DNA of 64,000 bases from Saprospiraceae bacterium (lineage in GTDB: Bacteria > Bacteroidota > Bacteroidia > Chitinophagales > Saprospiraceae): positions 124,001 to 188,000 of the forward strand of contig CATQHI010000006.1 in the NCBI GenBank assembly GCA_958295895.1. Reading direction: 5' to 3'. Each line of letters begins with the position of its first letter. Within the stretch, counting starts at the first letter, position 1. Below are positions 1 through 8,228 of this stretch, piece by piece. The position numbers and the translations under genes are program-made. The notes under the pieces are model-generated. The model did not search any database. It saw only the letters and a program-made list of their open reading frames with translations, and was not told where the DNA came from.

Positions 1-434
1 GTGGTGGCATAGTCACCCACGGGGAAGCTCAGTCCCACGGCGGTGAACACCCGGTGAGTAGCGTTGCGGGTGGGGGATTCTAGGTTCATGTACTTGATCC
101 ATACGGAGGCGTCCTGGAGGCTACCGCGATCCTGGTTAGTGCGCAGGTAGGGCAGGGTGGCGACCAGGGCGGTCTGCTCGCTTAGGCCAGCTTCTAGAAA
201 CAGGCTATAGCTCGTGGTGATGATGTCGCGGTCTTCGGGTACGCCGCCCTCCCCGAAGTAGGTGCTGTAGTGCTCGCGGCTATAGGCCGGTGCTATCGTG
301 AAGCTGCCCTTCTCTACGGGGAAGCCACCGATAGGACCCTGCCCGCGCACTACGCTACCGGCAAGTAGTAGCATGACCAAAGTGCCTGCCCTCCGCACCT
401 GCGTGTAGCGCCCCCTTAGCCCAAGCTTTCTCAT
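1..434 (-). CDS. Secreted, probable outer-membrane protein (N-terminal part)
   Basis: The reading frame runs off the left edge, so only about 144 N-terminal residues are visible. A hydrophobic segment (MLLLAGSVVRGQ) ending in an Ala/Gly-Gln-type site looks like a signal peptide. The first in-frame ATG at 434 puts a basic stretch of about 20 residues before it; the second Met, just before the hydrophobic core, may be the true start. The mature part has alternating polar/hydrophobic strands (GSFTIAPAYSREHYSTYF, TALVATLPYLRT, VFTAVGLSFPVGDYATT), as in outer-membrane beta-barrel or transporter-like proteins. It is divergent from the glycosyltransferase at 477 with only 42 bp between them. No specific function is assigned. 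Confidence 0.6.
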   Translation of the reverse strand, partial: MRKLGLRGRYTQVRRAGTLVMLLLAGSVVRGQGPIGGFPVEKGSFTIAPAYSREHYSTYFGEGGVPEDRDIITTSYSLFLEAGLSEQTALVATLPYLRTNQDRGSLQDASVWIKYMNLESPTRNATHRVFTAVGLSFPVGDYAT

Positions 435-443
435 GGTGTAGCC

Positions 444-451
444 TATCTTTG
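444..451 (+). promoter_or_regulatory. Bacteroidota -7 box for the glycosyltransferase gene
   Basis: TATCTTTG matches the Bacteroidota -7 consensus TAnnTTTG and lies 25 bases before the TTG start at 477. Confidence 0.5.
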
Positions 452-476
452 GCGGCTCATTCTACCCAACCCCCCT

Positions 477-1190
477 TTGAGCGATAGCCTGGTCATTATA
501 CCCACGTACAACGAACGCGAGAACATCGCGCGTATGGTGGATACGGTCTTCGCGCTGCCGCAACCCTTTCACCTGCTGGTGGTCGATGATGGCTCGCCCG
601 ACGGGACGGCCGATCTGGTACGTGAGTTACAACAAAGGTATCCCGACACACTACACCTGCTGGAACGGGCCGGAAAGCTGGGATTGGGCACCGCCTACCT
701 CGATGGCTTCCGCTGGGGACTCAAGCGACCGGAGCAGTACCAGTATTTCTTCGAGATGGATGCCGACTTCAGCCACACCCCAGCCGATCTGATCCGCCTA
801 CGCGCTGCCTGTCACGACGGGCCGGGGGACGTAGCCGTGGGCAGTCGCTACACCCGGGGCGGCAGCGTGAAGAACTGGCCGCTCGACCGCATCATTCTCT
901 CCTACGGGGCAAGCCTCTACACCCGCATGGTAACCTGGATGCCCGTCAAGGATCCCACGGCGGGCTTTATGTGCTACTCCCGCCCGGTACTGGAGGCAAT
1001 GGATTTCAATAAGATCCGCTTCATCGGCTATGCTTTCCAAATCGAAATGAAGTATACGGCCCGTAAGCTGGGCTTCAAGATCGTGGAGGTACCCATCACC
1101 TTTACCGACCGGGTGGCGGGCAAGAGTAAGATGCACAAGTCGATTATTCGGGAGGCGGTGTTTGGGGTGCTGAGTCTCCGGCTGAGATAA
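477..1190 (+). CDS. Polyprenol monophosphate mannose/glucose synthase (GT2 family)
   Basis: A 237-residue GT-A fold enzyme of the dolichyl-phosphate mannose synthase type. It would transfer a hexose from a nucleotide sugar to a polyprenyl phosphate on the cytoplasmic face of the inner membrane, giving a lipid-linked donor for protein or envelope glycosylation. Visible motifs are the N-terminal VIIPTYNERENI, VVDDGSPDGT (nucleotide-sugar binding), FEMDADFSH (DXD-type metal site) and VGSRYTRGG. The length fits the soluble bacterial Dpm1 class without C-terminal membrane helices. The start is TTG; the homology-typical N-terminus (MSDSLVIIPTYNE) begins there and no ATG lies nearby. The gene ends in a repeat-containing terminator shared with the convergent gene. 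Confidence 0.88.
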   Translation: MSDSLVIIPTYNERENIARMVDTVFALPQPFHLLVVDDGSPDGTADLVRELQQRYPDTLHLLERAGKLGLGTAYLDGFRWGLKRPEQYQYFFEMDADFSHTPADLIRLRAACHDGPGDVAVGSRYTRGGSVKNWPLDRIILSYGASLYTRMVTWMPVKDPTAGFMCYSRPVLEAMDFNKIRFIGYAFQIEMKYTARKLGFKIVEVPITFTDRVAGKSKMHKSIIREAVFGVLSLRLR

Positions 1191-1261
1191 CCGTTGGACG
1201 CTTTAAAAGCGTCCAACGGTTCAGCAGCGTCCAACGGTTCAGCAGCGTCCAACGGTTTAGC
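1191..1261. repeat. Palindrome plus three tandem 18-bp repeats between convergent genes
   Basis: A near-perfect inverted repeat (arms 1191-1204 and 1206-1219, CCGTTGGACGCTTT) begins directly after the stop at 1190. Its right arm is the first of three 18-bp tandem copies (AGCGTCCAACGGTTCAGC at 1208, 1226 and 1244). The third copy overlaps the stop codon of the convergent gene (1257-1259). It probably acts as a bidirectional terminator; there is no T-tract. Confidence 0.7.
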
Positions 1262-3044
1262 GCTGCTCCACCAATGCCACCCAGTCCCCCTCCCCCGGCG
1301 GCACCAGGCTTACCACCCCATCACTGGCCACCACCCGCTCCCCCTTATCAATCAACTCGCCGCCCTCCCGCGGATCGTACCAGCGCACGCTAAACTCTCC
1401 CTCCGCCCCGCTCAGATCGAGTTTCGCCGGCTGACCGAAGGGCGTAGCTACGGCGTACACCTCTCCGCGCTTGGCGAAACAGAATTGCTGCTCGCCGGCT
1501 GTCAGCTCGTTGTGGGCGTGCATATCCCAGAAGGGCAGGTGATCGCGGAAGAACTCCCGGGCGTGGGCCGTCCAGCGGTAGGCGCGTTCGCGGGTACGCC
1601 AGTCTTCGAGGTTGAGGTCATTGTTGGGGCTGCGGGCGCCGTAGTACCATTCGGCTCCTGCACCGCCGGCCAGGAGGTTACCCCAGAGGGCCAGGGCGCG
1701 CAGGCTGTCCTGATTGTTGGGTACGGCATCGTCGGGATCGAGGCCACGCCACCAGGGGCCGATCTCGTCGAGGGTGATGATCCAGGGGGCACCGGCCTCG
1801 GCACTCAGGTTTAGCCACTCCGCGGTCACCTCGTTGGTGTTCCAGGGCCAGCCGAGCTGGAGGGAAAGCCCGTCGAGGTCGCCGTCGCCCAGCAGCGGAC
1901 GGTAGATCTCCGCGAAGGCCTCCTCCCCCGGGTGGGTGTGTAGCACCACATAATTTTGGTAGGGGTCGTTGTCGGCAAACCACTCGATCACGGCGCGCTG
2001 CTGGTCGTTGTCCTGGGCGGTCTCGGACCAGTTATTGGGGCCGTTTTCCTCGCCCAGGTTCCAGGTCACGGCGCGGTGGTGGCCGAAGCGGGCCACGAGC
2101 TCGCGGAAGTACAGCCGGCGCTGCGGACCGGTATCGCCCCCATCCAGCAGCGTCTCGTTCTCCGTCTCGTTAAGCACGAAGTGCAACATCATCCCCAGGC
2201 TATCGGCGTGGTCGAAGACAATCTCCCACTGCTCCAGCTTGCTCACGTCGAAGCGGCTGTAGTCATCGTGACTCGTATAGGGCCACACGTCCTTGCCGTC
2301 GCCGTTGATGTTCATGGTCAGGAAGTAGAGGCTGTTCACCCCGGCACCGTGGAGGTAGTTGATGCCGCCGATGAGGCCCTTTCCTTTTCCGTTCCAGGCG
2401 GGGTCGCCGGTGCGGTAATCTGGCAAGTGGGCGGCGTACGCGTGGAGTCCCTCGGCCTTACTCTCCCCGTCGCGGAAGTCGTCACTATGCCGGTACGTCC
2501 CGTCGAAGTCGGCGTAGGCCAGCAGGTTTTCCGGACTGTTGACGCCGGTTTTGATGAAGTAGTCGCCACTTTCCGCCCAGCGCAGGTAGCGGGGGTGATC
2601 GCGGATCAGGCGGCCGGTCTCCCCGGGGTTGGCGGGGCCGGCGTAGAAGCCACCGGTATAGCGCTCCACGACTTTGGTTGCACCGGCGTCCCCGCCCAGG
2701 TAGGCGTTTTTGCCCTCCACGAGCTGACCGGTGTAGCTCCACTCCCCCTCGCGGTCGGGGCGGAAGCGTACCTGCCAGGTACTTCCTTGGGTAGCCCCCG
2801 TGTACCCCGCCCGCCCGTCGGCCGCGTAGAAAGCCGGCACAGTGAGCTGTCGATCCCCATTGGAGAAAGTGACGTCGAGACGGTAGTCGGTGAAGGGGTT
2901 AGTTTCCGCCTGCTCACCGGTCTGGGGGCCGGGGAAGGTCAGGGTCATCTCCTGCCACTTGGCTACCTGGGGTAGGATAGACTCGACGGCGGTGCGGCAG
3001 GTGGTGAGGGCAAGGGCGAGGAGTAGCAGCGGGGGGAAGCGCAC
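1257..3044 (-). CDS. Secreted DUF5060 glycoside-hydrolase-like protein
   Basis: A 595-residue protein. Residues 1-20 form a signal peptide; LALTTC could be a weak lipobox. Residues of about 28-110 form a DUF5060-type beta-sandwich (FTDYRLDVTFSNGDRQLTV, FRPDREGEWSYTG). A TIM-barrel-like region follows, with RYLRWAESGDYFIKTGVNSPENLLAY, MMLHFVLNETEN and WNLGEENG, the last resembling a catalytic acid/base segment. The C-terminal part (about 505-595, VRWYDPREGG, PPGEGDWVALVE) resembles the putative collagen-binding domain that closes many of these proteins. Family members are secreted or surface polysaccharide hydrolases; the substrate cannot be told. It may be co-transcribed with the S9 peptidase upstream (45 bp gap containing a hairpin). 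Confidence 0.75.
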   Translation of the reverse strand: MRFPPLLLLALALTTCRTAVESILPQVAKWQEMTLTFPGPQTGEQAETNPFTDYRLDVTFSNGDRQLTVPAFYAADGRAGYTGATQGSTWQVRFRPDREGEWSYTGQLVEGKNAYLGGDAGATKVVERYTGGFYAGPANPGETGRLIRDHPRYLRWAESGDYFIKTGVNSPENLLAYADFDGTYRHSDDFRDGESKAEGLHAYAAHLPDYRTGDPAWNGKGKGLIGGINYLHGAGVNSLYFLTMNINGDGKDVWPYTSHDDYSRFDVSKLEQWEIVFDHADSLGMMLHFVLNETENETLLDGGDTGPQRRLYFRELVARFGHHRAVTWNLGEENGPNNWSETAQDNDQQRAVIEWFADNDPYQNYVVLHTHPGEEAFAEIYRPLLGDGDLDGLSLQLGWPWNTNEVTAEWLNLSAEAGAPWIITLDEIGPWWRGLDPDDAVPNNQDSLRALALWGNLLAGGAGAEWYYGARSPNNDLNLEDWRTRERAYRWTAHAREFFRDHLPFWDMHAHNELTAGEQQFCFAKRGEVYAVATPFGQPAKLDLSGAEGEFSVRWYDPREGGELIDKGERVVASDGVVSLVPPGEGDWVALVEQR

Positions 3045-3073
3045 TGGGGGTGGTTTCCGGTAAACTTAAGCAA

Positions 3074-3134
3074 ACTCGGCAGACGAGCCTTACCGCTCGC
3101 TCGGGGCGAGCGATAAGGAACTCGGCTGACGAGC
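3074..3134. terminator. Hairpin flanked by 15-bp direct repeats at the end of the S9 gene
   Basis: Arms CCTTAcCGCTCG (3088-3099) and CGAGCGaTAAGG (3107-3118) form a stem. Near-identical 15-mers ACTCGGCnGACGAGC flank it at 3074-3088 and 3120-3134. The hairpin overlaps the last codons and the stop codon (3090-3092) of the S9 peptidase. Confidence 0.5.
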
Positions 3135-5486
3135 GTCCCCGCTCTGGGGGGTACCGTACAACTCCATCCAGCGATGCATTTCCCAGAGCATGTGAAGGAT
3201 GCTTTCCTCGGCGGCGTAGCTGTGGTCTTCGTAGGGCAGCAGGCAGAGGCGAGCGGTCTTGCCGAGGTTATCCAGGGCAGTGAACATGCGCTTGCTCTGC
3301 ACGGGGTAGGTGCCGCTGTTGCTGTCGTCCTCGCCGTGGATGAGCAGCAGGGGGCTATCGATTTTATCGGCGTGCACGAAGGGGCTGAGGCGCACGTAGG
3401 TCTCCGGTACCTGCCAGAAGGTGCGCTCCTCGGCCTGGAAACCGAAGGGGGTGAGGGTACGGTTGAAGGCCCCGCTGCGGGCGATGCCCCCGGCAAACAG
3501 ATCGGTATGGGCCAGGAGGTGGGCGGTCATGAAGGCCCCGTAGCTGTGACCGCCGACGAACACGCGGTCGGGATCGGCCACTCCGCTATCGACCAGTTTG
3601 CGCACCGCGGCCTCGGCGTTCATACGTACCTGCTCGATGAAGGTCTCGTTGGGCTCCTCCTCGCCCTCGCCGACGATGGGCATGGCGAAGTCGTCGAACA
3701 CGGCGTAGCCCGCCGCCAGGAAGGGCAGGGGAGACAGCGGACTGATGCGCCGAAACTGATGGGCACTGCTGGTGACCTGTCCGGCCTTGTCGGCATCCTT
3801 GTACTCCTGGGGGTAGGCCCACATGAGGATGGGCAGGGGGGCATCGACGCCGGCCCGGAAGCCCTCCGGGGTGTGGAGCTCGCCGCTGAGCTGTACGCCG
3901 TCCTCCCGCTCGTAAGCTACGAGCTCGTACTGGGTGTGCTGTAGCTGGGGGTAGGGATGGGGGAAGTTGGTCACCCGAATTTCGGCACCGGTGATGAGGT
4001 GGCGGAGGAAGAAGTTGGGTCGTTCGTTGCTCTGCTCACGGGCCAGCAGGAAGTAGTTCGGATCCTGGTCGAGGAAGAACAGGGGGCGCTCGAAGTAGGG
4101 CGGGGTAGACTCCCAGAGGCGCGTTTTGGCCTTTGTGACCAGGCTCAGCGCATCGACGAAGGGGCGCGGACCGTCGGGGCTATGGCCGTTGCCGACCATG
4201 ATCAGGGTCTCGCCATCATCGCGCGTCAGCAGTACGCTATGGTCGCTGGGCAGGGAGGTAGTGATCACGCTGCCCGGGTCGTTGTAGTTGTCCTCCCAGT
4301 TGTGATCGAAGAGCACTTCCGGCTCCCGGCTCGGATCGTCAGGGTACCACCTTCGGGTGACCTGCCGGCGGGTGGCCCACTCCCAGTCGATGGCGATGGC
4401 CAGGTCGCCGCGCCCCCACCGTAGGGCTCCGAAGCGGAGGGGGAGTTTGATGCTGGGCTGCGGATTGCCGGTGAAGGGGGCCTCCAGGTAGTAGAGTTGT
4501 TCGCGGTAGTCGGCCAGGTTCCGGGGGTCGCCGCCGTCGAGGGCCTCGGTCCAGTAGAGCTGGGCGGGGTGGTCGCTGCGCCAGCTATACCGTCGCGGCT
4601 GTGTGATCACGGCCCCGAAGGCGGGCGGCAGGTGCTCTACGGTGGGCCGCTCGGTAAGCTCGCGTACCACGTAGCCTTCACGGTCAAGCAGTTGCACCTT
4701 ATCGGCAAACTTATCGTAGGGAACATTGAAGCTGAAGGGCTCCACCACGTAGGTGATCACGAAGTATTCGCCGCTGGGGGAATCGCCGAGTCCGGCAATG
4801 ATCCCCGGCTCCGCCCACGCTTTTTCCTCCCCGGTATCCAGGCGATGCATGTATAGCTGTCCGGTGGCGTAGTAGCGGAAGAGCGCCACGTCGTACTCGT
4901 TCTCCAGCAGGTTGGTGTAAGTGCGGTTGGCCCCTTCCTTACCGGAGGAGTCCTGTACGGTGGGTCCGGTGACGGATTTCGTCCGCTCCGGTTTTATCTC
5001 ACCGGCGATGCGGCGCTTGATGAGAAAGCGGTCATTACCGATAAAATCGTAGGGCACCCCACCCAGGCTGTTGTTTATATTGGCCTCCCCTACAGCATAA
5101 CACTCGCGGCTGTTGCGGTTGGCGGTCCAGAGCTGAAGGCCGTGCTCCGTGACCAGACAAAAGGCGACCTGCAGACCATCCGGCGACCAGGTAAAGTAGC
5201 GGTAGCTGCCCTCCTCGGGGAGCCCGATAAAGTGGTGGTCCTCCCCGGTCGAGAGTTGGTGCAGCCGCGGGTCATGGAAGCCGCGCGTCCCGTAGGGGGT
5301 AAAGGTGTCGGGATTGATCTGCCGGCCGGCCAGTTTCACCTTCGGCTCCTTTAGCTCCTCGATGCTGGGGTACATCGGCCGGTCCGCGATCACGATGAAG
5401 TCCGGGTCCGGCCCAAACAGCATCAGCGGATCGGGCTTTAGGTTGACGAGGTCGGCGATAGGCTGGGGGGGGCGTTGGTAGGTCAA
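3090..5486 (-). CDS. Prolyl-oligopeptidase-family (S9) serine peptidase
   Basis: A 798-residue S9 peptidase: an N-terminal beta-propeller region followed by an alpha/beta-hydrolase domain. The nucleophile elbow is GGHSYGAF (Ser near residue 646); the other triad residues are probably Asp in LLLIHGEDDSN (near 722) and His in YEDHSY (near 754). It hydrolyses peptides, possibly in nutrient peptide turnover. The start chosen is TTG at 5486, because no in-frame ATG lies upstream and the family-typical YQRPPQPIADLV begins right there. This start overlaps the TGA of the upstream gene as TTGA, suggesting translational coupling. Many relatives have a signal peptide and none is visible here, so the cell compartment is uncertain. 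Confidence 0.85.
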   Translation of the reverse strand: MTYQRPPQPIADLVNLKPDPLMLFGPDPDFIVIADRPMYPSIEELKEPKVKLAGRQINPDTFTPYGTRGFHDPRLHQLSTGEDHHFIGLPEEGSYRYFTWSPDGLQVAFCLVTEHGLQLWTANRNSRECYAVGEANINNSLGGVPYDFIGNDRFLIKRRIAGEIKPERTKSVTGPTVQDSSGKEGANRTYTNLLENEYDVALFRYYATGQLYMHRLDTGEEKAWAEPGIIAGLGDSPSGEYFVITYVVEPFSFNVPYDKFADKVQLLDREGYVVRELTERPTVEHLPPAFGAVITQPRRYSWRSDHPAQLYWTEALDGGDPRNLADYREQLYYLEAPFTGNPQPSIKLPLRFGALRWGRGDLAIAIDWEWATRRQVTRRWYPDDPSREPEVLFDHNWEDNYNDPGSVITTSLPSDHSVLLTRDDGETLIMVGNGHSPDGPRPFVDALSLVTKAKTRLWESTPPYFERPLFFLDQDPNYFLLAREQSNERPNFFLRHLITGAEIRVTNFPHPYPQLQHTQYELVAYEREDGVQLSGELHTPEGFRAGVDAPLPILMWAYPQEYKDADKAGQVTSSAHQFRRISPLSPLPFLAAGYAVFDDFAMPIVGEGEEEPNETFIEQVRMNAEAAVRKLVDSGVADPDRVFVGGHSYGAFMTAHLLAHTDLFAGGIARSGAFNRTLTPFGFQAEERTFWQVPETYVRLSPFVHADKIDSPLLLIHGEDDSNSGTYPVQSKRMFTALDNLGKTARLCLLPYEDHSYAAEESILHMLWEMHRWMELYGTPQSGDARQPSSLSLAPSER

Positions 5487-5833
5487 TCCTCCTGATCGTA
5501 AGCAGCGTCCTGTGTATCGATGACCATATTGGTGATCGTGTAATCGCCGAATTTTTCGAAGTGGTTGAAGGCCAGGTTAGCGGGCCAGGCCTTATCGTCC
5601 TCGACCCACTCGGAGAGCAGGTTCTCAAGGATGGGCATGAAGTTCTTTTCCAGCCAGTCCTCGACTTCCTCCATCTCATCGAAGTCGGGTAGTAGGTAGA
5701 CGGTCGTCAGGTCGGAGGTATCGTCGAAGTCGATCTCTTCTTCCAGGCTAGCGTCCTCGCGAATGGCCCAGCGGAGTAAGGCTTCGCTCGGAGTGAGGAT
5801 GAGCGCGTAGCGGTTGATGTCGAACAGTTCCAT
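5483..5833 (-). CDS. Small acidic protein of unknown function
   Basis: A 116-residue, strongly acidic protein (EDASLEEEIDFDD, FDEMEEVEDWLEKNF) with no signal peptide or membrane segment. The ATG at 5833 begins MELFDINRYALILTPSEA. Sequence upstream in the same frame is low-complexity Pro/His/Arg and unlikely to be coding. The stop overlaps the TTG start of the S9 peptidase by four bases (TTGA), so the two are probably one operon. No family is recognised; a cytoplasmic role is likely. Confidence 0.65.
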   Translation of the reverse strand: MELFDINRYALILTPSEALLRWAIREDASLEEEIDFDDTSDLTTVYLLPDFDEMEEVEDWLEKNFMPILENLLSEWVEDDKAWPANLAFNHFEKFGDYTITNMVIDTQDAAYDQED

Positions 5834-5897
5834 ATGGGCAGTCTTGTGGGAGTGGTAACGTTTTGGGCGGGGGGGGATGTTTGCGGGATGTGGGGGG

Positions 5898-6692
5898 CTA
5901 CCTACAGGATGTGTTGATGCCCAGCACGTAATTTTGCACCACCTGAATCTGGGGCGCGGCCTGTGCACCGTCAAAGCCGGAAATGGCATCATCCCGCAGC
6001 TCGGTGGCGGCGTAGTCCGTGAGTTGTTTGGCCAGGGGCACGTAGCTCCAGTGCCAGTGTTCCTCCTCGTAGCCGGTGGGGCGGGCGTCTCCCTTGGGGG
6101 TGTAGGGCTGACAGAAGCCGTAGTCGGCGGCGTGGGTGGTTAGCCAGTTGTAGATCTTCTTACCCTCGCCGGCCTCGAAGTAGTCATTGGTCAGCGCATT
6201 GAGGTCAATGTCGGTGCCCCAGTGGTGGCGGCTAGTACCGGGCATGGAGGAGTAGCGCAGGATGGCCCGGGCCCGGTCGGCGGGATCGGGGTACACCTCG
6301 TCGGCCTTTTCGGTGCCCTCCAGTAGCCGTTCACCGCGCCACTTGGCCTCCCATATCTGCTTCTGGCGGGCGAAGTTGCGGGTGGCAGACACGATCACAA
6401 GTTTCACCCCATCGGCATCGGCCGCCGCGTACATCCGCTCGAAGGCCGCGTAGGTATCGCGGTGCAGTAGGTAGGGGTCACCGTCGGTGTAGCGGTCGGC
6501 CACCGGCACAAAGTCGGGGTGCTCGGCGGGGTCGAATTTCCCGGTAATGTAGGCGTAGCTCGGAATAGCGGGGATGCTGTCAACACTGATGGGCGGGGCC
6601 GCAGGTGCAACGGAAGTGGCGGCGGGCGGAGCTGGCGGAACGGGAGCGCCACAGGCCAGTAGCAGCAGTAGGATAGTAGACAGGAAATTCAT
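5898..6692 (-). CDS. M15-family D-alanyl-D-alanine carboxypeptidase (VanY-like) lipoprotein
   Basis: A 264-residue lipoprotein (lipobox LLAC, Cys14) with a Pro/Ala-rich linker and a LAS-type peptidase domain. Zinc and catalytic motifs are SRHHWGTDID (residues 154-163; ligands His156 and Asp163) and EEEHWHW (about 209-215; catalytic Glu211, ligand His214). Family members cleave the terminal D-Ala of peptidoglycan stem peptides in the periplasm. The linker contains VAPAAPP, encoded by a copy of the dispersed 20-bp motif at 6591-6610; the same peptide occurs in the unrelated lipoprotein at 35073-35597. A -7-like box lies 6 bases before the ATG. Confidence 0.88.
   Translation of the reverse strand: MNFLSTILLLLLACGAPVPPAPPAATSVAPAAPPISVDSIPAIPSYAYITGKFDPAEHPDFVPVADRYTDGDPYLLHRDTYAAFERMYAAADADGVKLVIVSATRNFARQKQIWEAKWRGERLLEGTEKADEVYPDPADRARAILRYSSMPGTSRHHWGTDIDLNALTNDYFEAGEGKKIYNWLTTHAADYGFCQPYTPKGDARPTGYEEEHWHWSYVPLAKQLTDYAATELRDDAISGFDGAQAAPQIQVVQNYVLGINTSCR
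6591..6610 (+). repeat. Dispersed 20-bp motif, exact copy
   Basis: Exact match to GGGCGGGGCCGCAGGTGCAA, inside the VanY-like gene on the non-coding strand, where its complement encodes VAPAAPP. Confidence 0.8.
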
Positions 6693-6698
6693 AAGCCG

Positions 6699-6706
6699 CT
6701 AAGGTA
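6699..6706 (-). promoter_or_regulatory. -7-like box 6 bases before ATG (VanY-like gene)
   Basis: TACCTTAG on the minus strand, then six bases, then the ATG at 6692. The position implies a leaderless or near-leaderless mRNA. Confidence 0.45.
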
Positions 6707-6718
6707 GTTGCCGCACAC

Positions 6719-7105
6719 CTACTTCGCTACCACCGCCGAGAGCTTCATGAGAAAGTATACCTCGAAGCCCGTGTATACCAGGTAGAGCCAGAAGAAGGGC
6801 ACGATGAAGAGTTTATTGCCCGGTGCTCCCAGCAGCACGTAGCCCACCACCAGCATACCACACAGCAGCATCTTTACCATCGTCAGCCCCAGGAACACGT
6901 TGCTGAATAGCATCCGGTTCTCCGCACCTGCGCTCCGCCGCCCTAGAAAGAACAAGGCCACGCAGATGAACGCAAAGACCAGTCCCGTGGCGATCGTGAA
7001 GGGCACGGCGTAGTCGATCGCCAGCAGCCAGTGGCACAGGAACGCGCCCAGTGCTGCCAGTCCACTTACGGCCGCCAGTAGCCCGAAGAATCGCGAGGTG
7101 AGCAT
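6719..7105 (-). CDS. Four-helix integral membrane protein, unknown function
   Basis: A 128-residue protein with four hydrophobic helices (about 5-25, 32-53, 66-90 and 98-122) separated by short loops; one loop, GRRSAGAENRM, carries positive charge. The ATG at 7105 begins MLTSRFFGLLAA; the 15 codons upstream in frame are part of a palindromic repeat and are not expected to be translated. The size and topology recall AtpI-like or other small inner-membrane accessory proteins, but no motif fixes a family. Its -7 box TACTTTTG ends 4 bases before the ATG. Confidence 0.6.
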   Translation of the reverse strand: MLTSRFFGLLAAVSGLAALGAFLCHWLLAIDYAVPFTIATGLVFAFICVALFFLGRRSAGAENRMLFSNVFLGLTMVKMLLCGMLVVGYVLLGAPGNKLFIVPFFWLYLVYTGFEVYFLMKLSAVVAK

Positions 7106-7109
7106 TTCA

Positions 7110-7117
7110 CAAAAGTA
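7110..7117 (-). promoter_or_regulatory. -7 box TACTTTTG, 4 bases before ATG
   Basis: Exact TAnnTTTG match on the minus strand. The ATG at 7105 follows after 4 bases, implying a leaderless transcript. Confidence 0.5.
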
Positions 7118-7136
7118 CGATGCGGCTTGCAGCCGC
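7114..7136. repeat. Repeated palindrome (copy 1)
   Basis: GCGGCTTGCAGCCGC (7122-7136) with flank GTAC-GAT. The same palindrome with the same flanking ATCGTAC occurs at 29883-29904. Here it sits just upstream of a -7 box. Confidence 0.5.
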
Positions 7137-7168
7137 GCCGTGCCGCGCAACTTGCAGTTGCGACGGCT

Positions 7169-7351
7169 TCAGTAGTCCGCGTAAACCACTTCGATATACG
7201 CTAACAGATCAGCACACTCCTCGTCCGTTAGATCCGGATAGATGGGCATCACCGTAGGTTTCCAGTCGTTCCAAACCGCGATGGCCCGGGGGTGCCCCTC
7301 CCCAATTAGTTTCTGGCTCTGTCGGATCTAGGTATATAGGTCTTCGCGGGG
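7169..7351 (-). pseudogene. Cytochrome c relic (C-terminal part)
   Basis: The minus strand reads IRQSQKLIGEGHPRAIAVWN, then VMPIYPDLTDEECADLLAYI, then a stop at 7169-7171. This is the C-terminal half of a class I cytochrome c, with the distal heme-ligand Met in VMPIYPDL. A TAG at 7328-7330 interrupts the frame, and no CxxCH heme motif was found upstream before the next gene at 7473. It is read as a decayed fragment. The rest of 7352-7472 shows nothing recognisable. Confidence 0.6.
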
Positions 7352-7472
7352 GTGAGGCCAGCGAAGCCCTACGTGCCTACGGCACTACAGGCTCCGCTGG
7401 GGAGGGCTCCCCTTCCAGGGAAGCTAGAGATCGCGCTGCGTTTCATAGCTACCGTTCCTGAAAGGGGCACTT

Positions 7473-8018
7473 TTACAACCGCCACCCCACCAATATACCC
7501 AGCCGCACATCCGTAGCCATCAGTACCCCAATGGCCCGTTGATAGAGTGCCTGCTCCCCGTCCCCACCACCGAAGGAAACGGCCCGGCCCAGTCCGGCAT
7601 TCAGCTCGAAGACGAAGCCACTCGGAGCCACCCACTTGTGGCCGGCCATGATGCCTAGCGCCGCCCGCCCGCTGGTCACCCGCTCGTCGGTATCGCGGTC
7701 GATGCCGGTGAGCCGCCCAAGCTTACCGTAGCCGCCCACGAAGAAGCGATCCATGCCCTCGCGCGGGGCAAAGTAGTAGCGGTACTCGGGGATGAGGCGA
7801 AGGTTGCGGTAGCTGTACTCGTCCTTATCGTCGAATGAAATTCCTAGCCCGGAGTAGCCCGCCCCGATGGACACTGCCGACTGCGCCCCGAGAGGAAATT
7901 CTGCCGCTAGACCCAGCCCCCCGAAGATGGCCGAGCCGGCATTGAGTTTGGCGTCGACCTGCGCGGTGGCGGTCAGGGAGGCCAGGAAAAGGAAGAGAAT
8001 GGGAAGTAATGTTTTCAT
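7473..8018 (-). CDS. DUF3575-like outer-membrane beta-barrel protein
   Basis: A 181-residue exported protein with a signal peptide (MKTLLPILFLFLASLTATAQ) followed by beta-strands typical of a small outer-membrane barrel (SAVSIGAGYSGLGISF, LRLIPEYRYYFAP, FFVGGYGKLG, FELNAGLGRAVSF), ending in the aromatic terminus GILVGWRL. This resembles the DUF3575 and OmpA-like barrel families of Bacteroidota. A -7 box TACATTTG (8047-8054, minus) lies 28 bases before the start. No specific function is assigned. Confidence 0.7.
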   Translation of the reverse strand: MKTLLPILFLFLASLTATAQVDAKLNAGSAIFGGLGLAAEFPLGAQSAVSIGAGYSGLGISFDDKDEYSYRNLRLIPEYRYYFAPREGMDRFFVGGYGKLGRLTGIDRDTDERVTSGRAALGIMAGHKWVAPSGFVFELNAGLGRAVSFGGGDGEQALYQRAIGVLMATDVRLGILVGWRL

Positions 8019-8216
8019 GGGTGTTGAATTGCTTGGGTTGTAGGTTCAAATGTATTTCCGGTGCTGATCTGAATACGGTTTGTGACTGAGTTTAACCGGA
8101 GATTAGGACGTGCGTTAGCAAGGGGTTAATGTTAGGGCCTCGAAGCGTGCCTTGTGCGCAGCGCTTGGGACCTTTGAGCGTCCGGTCGAATCCCCAACCA
8201 GCAACCCCGAATCACC

Positions 8217-8224
8217 TACCTTCA
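8217..8224 (+). promoter_or_regulatory. -7-like box 4 bases before ATG (helicase)
   Basis: TACCTTCA, then CCCC, then the ATG at 8229. Confidence 0.4.
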
Positions 8225-8228
8225 CCCC

